From: CAZCTC01 sp964501335
GTDB lineage: Bacteria; Chloroflexota; Anaerolineae; B4-G1; SLSP01
Assembly: GCA_964501335.1 (NCBI GenBank)
Contig: CAZCTC010000002.1
Location: 1 to 64,000, forward strand
DNA: 64,000 nucleotides
Direction of reading: 5' to 3'
A program made the translations under genes and the position numbers. This document shows, one piece after another, positions 1 to 7,657 of the stretch. The notes under the pieces were generated by a model. It searched no databases and had not been told where the DNA came from. It saw nothing but the letters and a program-made list of their open reading frames with translations. Positions within the stretch are counted from its first letter, which is position 1. Each line of letters begins with the position of its first letter.

Positions 1-106
1 GTTTTGGTGCGCCTTCTGAGGCGCACCAAAACATAAACAAAAAAACTCTCTCCCGCCATCCGGCGCAGCGCATCTGGCCCGGAAAGGATCATTTGCGGGA
101 CGTTCC
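1..106 (-). repeat. Dispersed hairpin element, copy 1 (cut by window start)
   Basis: Bases 1-32 are a perfect hairpin with arms GTTTTGGTGCGCCT and AGGCGCACCAAAAC around a TCTG loop. It is followed by an AAAAAAACTCTCTC run and, at 93-106, the inverted 'CGTCCCGCAA' box. Order and sequence match the other copies of this family read on the minus strand. The stem is the same as in the copy at 59326-59361, more than 59 kb away. Confidence 0.75.
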
Positions 107-130
107 ATGGCCCGGCCTTATCATAAGAGC

Positions 131-943
131 CTATTTTCCACGCAGAAACTCCGCCACCAGCGAATTGAAAACCTCCGGCCTTTCCATCCCCGGCACATGA
201 GCCGCCGCCGGAATCGTCGCCCGACGCGCCCCCGCGATCCTCGTCACCAGCACCTCACCGATCGCCGCTAGCGAAGGATCATCCAGCTCCCCCAACACCA
301 CGAGCGCCGGAGCTTTAATCTCCTCCAATCGCGCCACAGCCGGCGGATTCAACGCCGCCTCCCTCACAAAAAAATTGGGCAAAGCCGTCAGGCTCATTTC
401 ATAAGCCAGCTGACGAACCGGAACCGGCACCTGATCCACCGTTCGGAAAGGTCCCGCGATCCAGAGTACCACCGCAATCTCAGCCGCCCGCGGCAAATCG
501 TTTGCCCCCAGAGCCGCCAGCAAATCCTGCAAAGGTTTCGGCATCTCCCCGCTCATTTGATATCCCCCCAGTGCCGAATCCACCAGCACCAGAGAATCAA
601 CCCGCCCTGGATGTTCCAAAGCGAAATCAATCGCCACCCCGCCCCCCAGCGAACAGCCCACCAGATGAGTCCGCTCAATCCCCAGGTAATTCAACAACTC
701 CACCAGATCCTGTCGATGCGAAAAATCCCCCGCAGCAAAACGGGAACGGCCAAATCCCCGCAAATCATAACGCGTAACCCGATACGCTTGCGCAAAGAAA
801 GCAAATTGCGCCTCCCACATCCGGCTATCCACAAATCCCGCATGGACAAAAACCAGATCCGGCCCTTCGCCTGCCGTTTCATAATACAGGCCGGCCCCTG
901 CCACCTCACAAAATCCCGTCTGTAATCCTTTCAATCCGGTCAT
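131..943 (-). CDS. Alpha/beta hydrolase
   Basis: A 270-residue single-domain alpha/beta hydrolase, probably cytoplasmic because no signal peptide is visible. The nucleophile elbow GCSLGG puts Ser98 as nucleophile. The oxyanion-side HAG is near residue 34, an acidic residue lies at D221/D222 (GELDD) and the catalytic His is H249 (AAHVPG). Length and motif spacing fit the 3-oxoadipate enol-lactonase/haloperoxidase-like branch, but the substrate cannot be read from sequence. The start is supported by AAGGAGAGG a few bases upstream of ATG. It stands alone, with the terminator of the next gene behind it. Confidence 0.85.
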   Translation of the reverse strand: MTGLKGLQTGFCEVAGAGLYYETAGEGPDLVFVHAGFVDSRMWEAQFAFFAQAYRVTRYDLRGFGRSRFAAGDFSHRQDLVELLNYLGIERTHLVGCSLGGGVAIDFALEHPGRVDSLVLVDSALGGYQMSGEMPKPLQDLLAALGANDLPRAAEIAVVLWIAGPFRTVDQVPVPVRQLAYEMSLTALPNFFVREAALNPPAVARLEEIKAPALVVLGELDDPSLAAIGEVLVTRIAGARRATIPAAAHVPGMERPEVFNSLVAEFLRGK

Positions 944-1027
944 AAACCTCTCCTTATCTTTTTAACCCCTAAAATTACAGTCATTTTTATAGAGAAACCA
1001 GAAAGTTAAATTCCTTCGAGAAATTAA

Positions 1028-1072
1028 AAAGCATTTGGGAAGTATCCGCATCGGACACCCCTCAAATGCTTT
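1028..1072 (-). terminator. Rho-independent terminator of the GT87-like gene
   Basis: AAAGCATTTG and CAAATGCTTT form an inverted repeat around a 25-base interior. Read on the minus strand it follows the stop codon of the 1089-2396 gene and runs into a T-rich tail (TTTTTAATTT). Confidence 0.6.
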
Positions 1073-1088
1073 CTACACCCTGGAACGT

Positions 1089-2396
1089 TCAACGATTTGG
1101 TAACGAACGGTTGTCCAATCTTTCCAGCAGTCCAAAGACCACCAACAACAGGAACGTCGGCAACAAGGACCATAAACTTACCCATACAGGCACGACCATC
1201 TGCATATTGACCACCGTGAGGGTCATCATCTCGGGTAAAGAATCGTGCAAAGAATCCCAGCAAAAAAATAACGCCCCCAGCAGAAACACCAATTTCGGCT
1301 CCGCCCCAAACATCGACTGGCCTCGCAAATATCCCACCACTACTACAATCGAGATCGCGGCCAGGACAAAATAATGGATCCAGGAAATCGGGCTGAGAAC
1401 CACCGCCACACAAAGCATCATAGCATAAGCGATATCAAACGAAGCCACCGGCTGCACCCGCCACAAAGCCACCAGAAATACCACCGCCGGGATCAACACG
1501 GAGAAAACCCGAGCACCCAAGGGCCAGTAGAAAAGCAACGGATCGGATAAAAACCCAATCAACCCGGGAGAACCGGTTCCATCAAACAACCGCCACCCCA
1601 ACGAAGACAGCGATAAATTCCAGCCGAAAGCGCGATAGAGCGGCATCACCTGCACGCTTACCTGAGTGTAATAGTAGAAAATCTGATCCCATCCCATGAT
1701 CAACAGGGCTAAAAGGTTACACACCCCAAAAGCAAGACCGATTGAAAACACGGCCCGCCAACGACGCCGTATGAGCAGAAAAAAGGCCAACGGCCAGGCA
1801 ATCAACTTTAACGCAATAGTGATTCCCAACAGCGCGCCGCCAATCCAATCTCGCTCTTTCCGCAACGCCAGCCAGGCCCCCACCAGCAGGGCTAACTGAA
1901 AAATTCCCAGCTGCCCATTCATCAATTCTTCCATCCAGGGACGCCAGGCCAGCATAAAAAAGAAAATAAAAAAAGCACGCCGCCAGACATGCTCTTGAGA
2001 ATTGAACCACCAACTCATCCCATACGCGGCGGCCATCAGACAAACCAACTCAAAAACAAACCATACCAGGGCGGCCACCTGGAAAGAGAAAAATCCCAGC
2101 GGCAAAGCCAGCAGAATGACCGTGGGAGGATGCGGCGTAGGATGAGGATACAAATTCTCAGGCAGGTTATCCCCCATAAAATGCTGCGCCAGTTCCGGCA
2201 AAGGCAGATACGGCGGCACCCCGGCCAATACCGCCTTGGAAAGAAGATACTCCTGAAAAATGTCTTTTTTATAAAGGCCGCCGGCAGGATCAAAGGTCCT
2301 TAAAATCAAGCTGACCCGTACCTCCGCCAACACCATCATCAATAAACCCAACAAAATCAGAATAGTCTTTTGAAATCGCAATGACGATGAATTCAT
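1089..2396 (-). CDS. GT87-like (DUF2029) membrane glycosyltransferase
   Basis: A polytopic membrane protein of 435 residues with about ten hydrophobic segments. An acidic 'F.EYLLSKAVLAG.PPYLP' loop follows the first helix and an 'NLYPHPTPHPPTVILL' segment precedes the second; both are typical of the GT-C family 87/DUF2029 of polyprenyl-phosphate-sugar-dependent mannosyltransferases. The sugar donor and acceptor are unknown. The frame is open upstream to 2471, but that start would leave only 34 bp to the divergent protease gene and would bury a TATACT hexamer. The ATG at 2394-2396 lies exactly 7 nt after that hexamer and has no Shine-Dalgarno sequence, so a leaderless transcript is likely. Confidence 0.72.
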   Translation of the reverse strand: MNSSSLRFQKTILILLGLLMMVLAEVRVSLILRTFDPAGGLYKKDIFQEYLLSKAVLAGVPPYLPLPELAQHFMGDNLPENLYPHPTPHPPTVILLALPLGFFSFQVAALVWFVFELVCLMAAAYGMSWWFNSQEHVWRRAFFIFFFMLAWRPWMEELMNGQLGIFQLALLVGAWLALRKERDWIGGALLGITIALKLIAWPLAFFLLIRRRWRAVFSIGLAFGVCNLLALLIMGWDQIFYYYTQVSVQVMPLYRAFGWNLSLSSLGWRLFDGTGSPGLIGFLSDPLLFYWPLGARVFSVLIPAVVFLVALWRVQPVASFDIAYAMMLCVAVVLSPISWIHYFVLAAISIVVVVGYLRGQSMFGAEPKLVFLLGALFFCWDSLHDSLPEMMTLTVVNMQMVVPVWVSLWSLLPTFLLLVVFGLLERLDNRSLPNR

Positions 2397-2403
2397 GGAA
2401 AGT

Positions 2404-2409
2404 AGTATA
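2404..2409 (-). promoter_or_regulatory. -10 hexamer of a putative leaderless transcript
   Basis: TATACT on the minus strand, with 7 nt to the preferred ATG of the GT87-like gene. No convincing -35 lies at 16-18 bp. Confidence 0.45.
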
Positions 2410-2434
2410 GCATATTCCCCTAAAAATACCGGAC

Positions 2435-2462
2435 TTGTCACCTTCTGGCTTTGTTTTATAAT
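2435..2462 (+). promoter_or_regulatory. Sigma-70 promoter of the M4 protease
   Basis: TTGTCA, a 16-bp spacer and a perfect TATAAT, ending 43 bp before the ATG at 2506. The ribosome binding site AAAGGAG lies between. Confidence 0.7.
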
Positions 2463-2505
2463 AGAGGACATCCCCCTAGAACAAAGTTTCTAAAGGAGTA
2501 AATCT

Positions 2506-4689
2506 ATGAAAAAACTTTTCGTATCCGTATTATTGGTGCTCGCGCTTCTGGCGCCTGCCACATCGACCTGGGCCAGCCCTCTCCCGCCCACGGAAATGGC
2601 CCTGGAGAACCTCGCTAAGGAAGCGGGCCCCTCTTTCAACATTACCTGGACATCCGATGGTCAAACCCCTTCCTTCATCAATGCCCAGTTGCCGGCTAAC
2701 GGCACTACTCCCGAAGAAATTGCCTACAATTTCTTCAACCGCTATGGCGCTATCTACAAAATGCAAAACCCCGCCCGCGAACTAAAAGTCAAAACCGCAG
2801 AAACGGATGAGCTGAACATCACTCACGTCCGCATGCAACAAAGGCTGGGAGATGTCCCGGTTTTCGGCGCCGAACTGATCGTTCACACGACCGACCAAAA
2901 AATCCAGTCCGTCAATGGACTCTATTTCCCGGGCCTCAGCCTGGAAACACTCACCCCCGAACTGACCCAAAAAGCCGCTCTGGAACTGGCCCGACAAGAT
3001 CTGAAAGATCCGGATGCCGAATTCCGCGCCCGCACCAGCAGCCTGGTCGTCTACGTGAATGCCGGAAAACCCTACCTCACCTGGAAGATCAATGTCTTCT
3101 CGAAAAAAAGCCTGGGCAACTGGCTCTACTTCATCGATGCCGCCACAGGTGAGGTCGTCCATCGCAGCAATCAGCTCGACACGGCTAAAAGCATCACCGT
3201 CTACAATGCCAACAACACCCAGAATGTCCCCGGCACCCTGATCTGCGGTACCGGCACCGCTAATCCCACCTGTTCCGGACAGGACGCCTATATCATGGGC
3301 GCCTACACCAATGCCAGCAAATCCTATGATTATTACTACAATGTCTTCGGACGCGATAGCTACGATGGCCTGGGAACCGGTCTGGTCTCGACAGTCCATT
3401 TCGCGACCAATTACGAAAACGCCTACTGGGACGGCGTTCAAATGGTCTACGGGGATGGAGATACCTACGCCCAGGCCTTCGATGTGGTGGCCCACGAACT
3501 GACCCACGGCGTCACTCAGGAAACCAACAATCTGATCTACGAACATCAACCCGGTGCCTTGAATGAATCCTGGTCGGATGTCATGGCCGTACTGGGGGGC
3601 TGTTCTACCGCCACCGGTCAGACCAACTGCAACTGGACCCTGGGTGAGACCCTCACCGGCGGGACCATCCGCAGCCTCTCTACCCCAAGCGCCTACGATC
3701 AACCCGAAATCTGGTCCCAATATATCTGGGCCCCTCTGGCTTACGATCAGGGCGGCGTCCACATCAACAGCGGCATCCCCAATAAAGCCGCCTACCTCCT
3801 CATCGCCGGCGGAACGTTCAACGGCGTGACGGTTTCCGGAATCGGCTACACCAAAACGGAACAGATCTACTATCGCGCCATGACCCGCTATCTGGGAGTC
3901 TATTCCCAGTTCACCGATGCCCGCGACGGCCTCTATCAGTCCTGCGTGGATCTCATCGGCACCTACAACATCACCCTGTCTAACTGCAGCTCGGTAGCCA
4001 GCTCCTGGAGCGCGGTCGGACTGCCCCGCCCCACCCAAACTGCGCCCGGTTCCCGACGCACCTACCTGCCCATTGCCAGCAAAGCCCTTCCCACCTGCGC
4101 CACCACCCAGCTCCTGGCCAACGGTAGCTTTGAAAGCCAGCTCAACAGCTGGACGGTAACCAGCGGAAATCCCAGCGTCACCAACAGTCTCGGCCATGGG
4201 GGAACGGCCAGCTCGCTGGTCCTGGGCAATGCCAACAGCATAACGCAAACCGTCTACCAAAACATCACGATTCCGGCCCCCGCGCCTTACTCCCAAATCA
4301 AATTCTATGTGGCAGTCGGTACGGAAGAAAGCACCCAGAGTTCCGTCGATCGATTGACCGTGCAGGTGTTAAGCCAGGGCGGCACCATCGTAACCCCCAG
4401 AGTTACTGTCATCGACAACACCTATGCCGACAACGACTACCCGAATCTCTGGGGATGGTACACCGTCACCCTAACGTTCAATGAACTCCTGACCCGCAAT
4501 GTCCGTCTGCAACTCCAGGCAACCACAAACAGCACGCTGCGCACCAGTTTCCTGGTCGACAATATCAGCTTTAGCTCTACCTGCACCCGTTATACCAACT
4601 ACAACGGCTTGCAGATCGATGTTCAACCGGCGCCGGCTCGCAAAAGCCTCATCGCCCCGGAGCAACACCCGTTCCAATTCAATCGGTAA
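2506..4689 (+). CDS. Secreted thermolysin-like M4 metalloprotease with C-terminal beta-sandwich
   Basis: A 727-residue secreted zinc endopeptidase. An N-terminal signal peptide (MKKLFVSVLLVLALLAPATS) is followed by an FTP/PepSY-type propeptide to about residue 220. In the catalytic domain the HELTH motif gives H330, E331 and H334, the third zinc ligand is E354 in NESWSD (24 residues after H330, as in thermolysin), and H419 in GGVHINSG is the transition-state His. All key residues are present, so the enzyme should be active. At Y520 a YLPIASKA linker leads into a roughly 170-residue beta-rich domain (LLANGSFESQLNSWTV) resembling carbohydrate-binding modules. It has a strong promoter and RBS. 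The zymogen is expected to be processed outside the cell. Confidence 0.93.
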   Translation: MKKLFVSVLLVLALLAPATSTWASPLPPTEMALENLAKEAGPSFNITWTSDGQTPSFINAQLPANGTTPEEIAYNFFNRYGAIYKMQNPARELKVKTAETDELNITHVRMQQRLGDVPVFGAELIVHTTDQKIQSVNGLYFPGLSLETLTPELTQKAALELARQDLKDPDAEFRARTSSLVVYVNAGKPYLTWKINVFSKKSLGNWLYFIDAATGEVVHRSNQLDTAKSITVYNANNTQNVPGTLICGTGTANPTCSGQDAYIMGAYTNASKSYDYYYNVFGRDSYDGLGTGLVSTVHFATNYENAYWDGVQMVYGDGDTYAQAFDVVAHELTHGVTQETNNLIYEHQPGALNESWSDVMAVLGGCSTATGQTNCNWTLGETLTGGTIRSLSTPSAYDQPEIWSQYIWAPLAYDQGGVHINSGIPNKAAYLLIAGGTFNGVTVSGIGYTKTEQIYYRAMTRYLGVYSQFTDARDGLYQSCVDLIGTYNITLSNCSSVASSWSAVGLPRPTQTAPGSRRTYLPIASKALPTCATTQLLANGSFESQLNSWTVTSGNPSVTNSLGHGGTASSLVLGNANSITQTVYQNITIPAPAPYSQIKFYVAVGTEESTQSSVDRLTVQVLSQGGTIVTPRVTVIDNTYADNDYPNLWGWYTVTLTFNELLTRNVRLQLQATTNSTLRTSFLVDNISFSSTCTRYTNYNGLQIDVQPAPARKSLIAPEQHPFQFNR

Positions 4690-4737
4690 CTTCCGCTACT
4701 AAAAACCTCCCGGTGCGGTAAGTCCGGGAAACGCAAA

Positions 4738-4773
4738 AAAATTTGGGCGGCTTTTCGAAGCCGCCCAAATTTT
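4738..4773 (+). terminator. Bidirectional terminator hairpin
   Basis: AAATTTGGGCGGC and GCCGCCCAAATTT pair around TTTTCGAA, with A and T runs outside. It lies between the convergent M4 protease and the small lipoprotein gene. Its stem resembles those of the dispersed element, but the flanking boxes are missing. Confidence 0.75.
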
Positions 4774-4834
4774 AAATTAATAATGTCCTCTACCTGTCCC
4801 TGAGTACAGAACGCGAATTCCCTCCCACAAACTT

Positions 4835-5329
4835 TTAAGGAAGGGGTTTCGCCTGCTGCACCAGCGTCGACACCAGTTCCAGCGCCCGACTTAACGCCGG
4901 CGGCTGCGGCGCTCCGTCCATCGTCACCACCAGCTTCTGCTGCTTCTCCGCCGCATTCAGAATCGCCAGCCGATAAGTAAATCGATCACAGCAGGTATCT
5001 TCCGGCATATACGAATCTTCCAGCTTGAAAAAGCCCAAATCTTGAACTTCCTTCAACACTGCCTGCACCTCCTCTGACGAAGCCTGGAAATGAGAAACCT
5101 GATTGCCCGAAGTCACTTCAATTCTCCCATCGGCTGCGATAACCCAGGTCTCATGAGTCCCCGCAATTCCCCCCTCCCGGCTGTAACGAATGGCATAATT
5201 TCCCCCCTCCGGATTAGAGGGCACACTCAACGGTGAAAGGGGAGAAATTGGCGACACCGGAGTCGGTGGAGTACAGGCCGCCAACAAAACCAAACCCAGC
5301 AAAATACCCACATAGTGAATCGCTTTCAT
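4835..5329 (-). CDS. Small lipoprotein of unknown function
   Basis: A 164-residue lipoprotein. The signal peptide MKAIHYVGILLGLVLLAAC carries a lipobox with C19, followed by a Pro/Ser linker (PVSPISPLSPLS). The mature domain of about 120 residues has an alternating beta pattern and a CC pair in EDTCCDRFTYRLAIL. No family is recognised. AGGAGG is well placed before the ATG, and a TATAAT lies about 60 bp upstream on the same strand. It is probably anchored on the outer face of the membrane. Confidence 0.75.
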   Translation of the reverse strand: MKAIHYVGILLGLVLLAACTPPTPVSPISPLSPLSVPSNPEGGNYAIRYSREGGIAGTHETWVIAADGRIEVTSGNQVSHFQASSEEVQAVLKEVQDLGFFKLEDSYMPEDTCCDRFTYRLAILNAAEKQQKLVVTMDGAPQPPALSRALELVSTLVQQAKPLP

Positions 5330-5385
5330 TGAATCCTCCTGAAAATAGATAGTTTGAACCTTTGAGCTTACCTATGCGACTCGGA

Positions 5386-5391
5386 ATTATA
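5386..5391 (-). promoter_or_regulatory. -10 element of the small lipoprotein gene
   Basis: A perfect TATAAT on the minus strand, about 57 bp upstream of the ATG. The best -35 candidate, TTCAAG at 17 bp, is weak. Confidence 0.45.
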
Positions 5392-5568
5392 CTTTAAAGT
5401 TCCAGAGGCTTGAAAATAACTTTTTTAATCCCCCCTCAAGAACAACCGCATAAGGCAACAAAAAACCGCTGCCCCAATATGCCTGCGTCACAAGGCCCGC
5501 TTTTGCATCTGACCGGTCTCCAGTAAAATCAGCCTGACTTTCAAAACTCGTTAAACACTCGGCCCTGC

Positions 5569-5593
5569 GGAAACGTTGTAATAGTAAAGGGTC
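5569..5593 (+). promoter_or_regulatory. Possible ECF-type promoter of the sigma factor gene
   Basis: GGAAAC, 16 bp, then GTC. This is the usual shape of an ECF promoter (GGAAC-like -35, CGTC-like -10), about 40 bp before the sigma gene's GTG start. It would fit autoregulation but is a short, degenerate match. The rest of the 305-bp gap 5330-5634 shows nothing else recognisable apart from the TATAAT at 5386-5391. Confidence 0.3.
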
Positions 5594-5634
5594 AAGAAAA
5601 CCCGGAGCAGATCAGCAAGCAAGGGAGGTCAGGG

Positions 5635-6135
5635 GTGACGATCGATTTCAATTCCGATTCAGAGCTGACGTTGACGGATCTTTACGAGACGTACGAATAT
5701 GCTCTGACCGGCTATGCCGTCAGCCTGACCCGCGATCCCGATCGCGCCGCCGATCTGGTTCAGGAAACCTTTATCCGGGCCATGCCGCAGCTCGCCCTGC
5801 TGGCGCAATTGAACAGCTTTCAGCGGCGCGCCTGGCTGCGACGGGTCCTGAAAAATCTCTTCCTCGATGAGCTGCGCTCCAGCCGGCGGGAACAAACGCT
5901 GATCGACGGATTGGGAGAAGAATTTCAGGAAATCAATCCGGAACCCAATCTCCAATCGGAAGAACTGCTCGCCCTGCTGCCGGAAAGCGACCGCCAGCTG
6001 ATCCGGCAACATTACTTCCTGGGCCTGACCAGCGAGGAAATCGGGCAGGAGCTGGGCATTCCGGCCGCCACGGTACGCTCGCGTTTGCATCTGGCCATCA
6101 AACGGCTGCGAGCCCGCCAATCGGAATTCCGATAA
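5635..6135 (+). CDS. ECF-family RNA polymerase sigma factor
   Basis: 166 residues, the normal size for an ECF sigma factor. Region 2 spans roughly residues 15-85 (YALTGYAVSLTRDPDRAADL, then VQETFIRAM and AWLRRVLKNLFLDELR). Region 4 spans roughly 105-160 (LALLPESDRQLIRQHYFLGL, then TSEEIGQELGIPAATVRSRL). It starts at GTG after GGGAGG. The next gene follows after 53 bp and is not a recognisable anti-sigma factor: no zinc-finger HxxxCxxC motif or membrane segment is seen. The regulon and inducing signal are unknown. Confidence 0.9.
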   Translation: MTIDFNSDSELTLTDLYETYEYALTGYAVSLTRDPDRAADLVQETFIRAMPQLALLAQLNSFQRRAWLRRVLKNLFLDELRSSRREQTLIDGLGEEFQEINPEPNLQSEELLALLPESDRQLIRQHYFLGLTSEEIGQELGIPAATVRSRLHLAIKRLRARQSEFR

Positions 6136-6188
6136 AGACATCCGGTTCTCTGACCCTGCAATCCAAAAAATTCAAAAGGAGCCTCTCC

Positions 6189-7466
6189 ATGGAAAACAAA
6201 CCGCAGAAAATTCAACTGGTCAATGTCGGCATCGTCGACATCCGCAAAGCCTCCGCCGATACCCTGGGCGAAGTGTCGATGGTCAATGTAGGGATGGTCC
6301 TTCATTCCCGGGAGACCGCCGGACTGCTCAAAGTGGCCCGCTCGATCAATGTGGGAAAATATGTGGAAGTGCCGCCGGAATCCACGGTGATGATGGAAAC
6401 AACCGTGCTGTCCGAAAGCTATCTGAAAATCCAGCCCGCCCCCCTGGACCTGGTAGCCTTCGGGCCGGTGATCATATCTTCCGACGTAACCGAAGCCACC
6501 CTGGATCAGAACCTCAGCCGCCTCAGCTTCTTCAATGGCCCCTTGATCTGTCCTGAGCGACTGGCCGGCCTCCTGAGATCCCGAATCTACCACTCAGAAG
6601 GCTCAACCATCCTTTACAACTCGACCCAGGTGCAGATCACGATGGGCAAATTGATCCTGGATGAAACCTATCTCCATTCGCTCGATAACGGCTCGGAATT
6701 GATCGTGGTCGGCCCCCTGCGCCTGCCCCAGGTACTCCCGAACGACCTGCTGGAGCAAAAAATCCAGCGCCTGCACACCTTTGACGGGATCGTCTGCCAC
6801 GAAGAAAATGTCGCCTTCCTGCGCACCCATCTCGACGACGGCACAAAAAAGATGAAAATCATTCCTGCCGGCTTCGAACTGCTGGAAACGCCGCTGCGGC
6901 TGGGCCCCACCGAGCTGGAATCGCTGCCTGCACGCAAATTGTACTGCACCGAATGGGTCCAGATCGACCCTGAGGTCACCAGCGCCGCCCTGGACGCCCA
7001 TCTCGAAGCGCTCATTTCGGAGGCCCACATCTTCTGTCCCGCCGCCCTCAAAGAGGCCATCTTCCGAAAATGCGATTGGCGGAAAAACCGGCTCACCCTC
7101 TACAAGGGCGAACTCTGGCTGGTCGAAAACGATTGGGAGTTGCCCGCTTACGCCTTTGAACGGCTGACCGATAAAGCCACCCTGGTCGTCTTCGGAGAGC
7201 TGACCCTCGATCCGGAAATCGCACCACACCTCCTGGCCGAGCGACTGGACCGGGTCCACAACCTGGGGGAAATTCAAGGCACAGGAGAGCAGTTGGAAGC
7301 GCTGCGCACCCGCCTGGGGATTCAAGAGGGCGAACTGGAGGACGGCCGCCATCCAGATCACGACTGGCGAAAATCCCTGGAAAAGGAAGAAGAAGAGGAA
7401 AAAGGAAAGGAAAAAACCTCCAGCAAGAAACGGCAGTACGTCAATGTGGCCTATGTAGCATTATAG
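6189..7466 (+). CDS. Unrecognised four-repeat protein linked to the ECF sigma gene
   Basis: 425 residues with no signal peptide or membrane segment, so probably cytoplasmic; no family is recognised. Four units spaced about 80 residues apart, starting near residues 86, 170, 249 and 331, follow the pattern LVV.G.L.L.P......L...L.RL....G.I.C....E..L. The N-terminus contains several VNVG motifs (VNVGIVDI, MVNVGMVL, SINVGKYV), and the extreme C-terminus repeats the theme (YVNVAYVAL) after a highly charged E/K linker. Repetitive beta-rich architecture and VNVG motifs could suit a beta-solenoid or bactofilin-like scaffold, but this is speculation. The stop codon lies inside the 55-mer duplicated across the scaffold gap. 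AAAAGGAG precedes the ATG. Confidence 0.7.
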   Translation: MENKPQKIQLVNVGIVDIRKASADTLGEVSMVNVGMVLHSRETAGLLKVARSINVGKYVEVPPESTVMMETTVLSESYLKIQPAPLDLVAFGPVIISSDVTEATLDQNLSRLSFFNGPLICPERLAGLLRSRIYHSEGSTILYNSTQVQITMGKLILDETYLHSLDNGSELIVVGPLRLPQVLPNDLLEQKIQRLHTFDGIVCHEENVAFLRTHLDDGTKKMKIIPAGFELLETPLRLGPTELESLPARKLYCTEWVQIDPEVTSAALDAHLEALISEAHIFCPAALKEAIFRKCDWRKNRLTLYKGELWLVENDWELPAYAFERLTDKATLVVFGELTLDPEIAPHLLAERLDRVHNLGEIQGTGEQLEALRTRLGIQEGELEDGRHPDHDWRKSLEKEEEEEKGKEKTSSKKRQYVNVAYVAL

Positions 7467-7629
7467 TCGGGGAANNNNNNNNNNNNNNNNNNNNNNNNNN
7501 NNNNNNNNNNNNNNNNNNNNNNNNNNNNNNNNNNNNNNNNNNNNNNNNNNNNNNNNNNNNNNNNNNNNNNNNNNCCAGCAAGAAACGGCAGTACGTCAAT
7601 GTGGCCTATGTAGCATTATAGTCGGGGAA
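7420..7629. other. 100-N scaffold gap flanked by an identical 55-mer
   Basis: Bases 7475-7574 are exactly 100 N. The 55 bases before the gap (7420-7474) and the 55 after it (7575-7629) are identical and include the last 15 codons and the stop of the preceding gene. The likeliest reading is two contigs that share one terminal k-mer and were scaffolded instead of merged. The real genome probably has one copy and no missing sequence. Confidence 0.85.
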
Positions 7630-7657
7630 TGTAACCGTTGTTAGGATCAGCTACGCT

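Noticed and set aside
1..106. Transposable element end with transposase
   Set aside because: No transposase, target-site duplication or terminal inverted repeats could be shown for any copy in this window; a non-autonomous origin remains only a hypothesis.
2782..4296. Long minus-strand frame opposite the M4 protease
   Set aside because: It is the antisense shadow of a gene with intact catalytic motifs; its translation is Gly/Ala-rich with no domain and no RBS.
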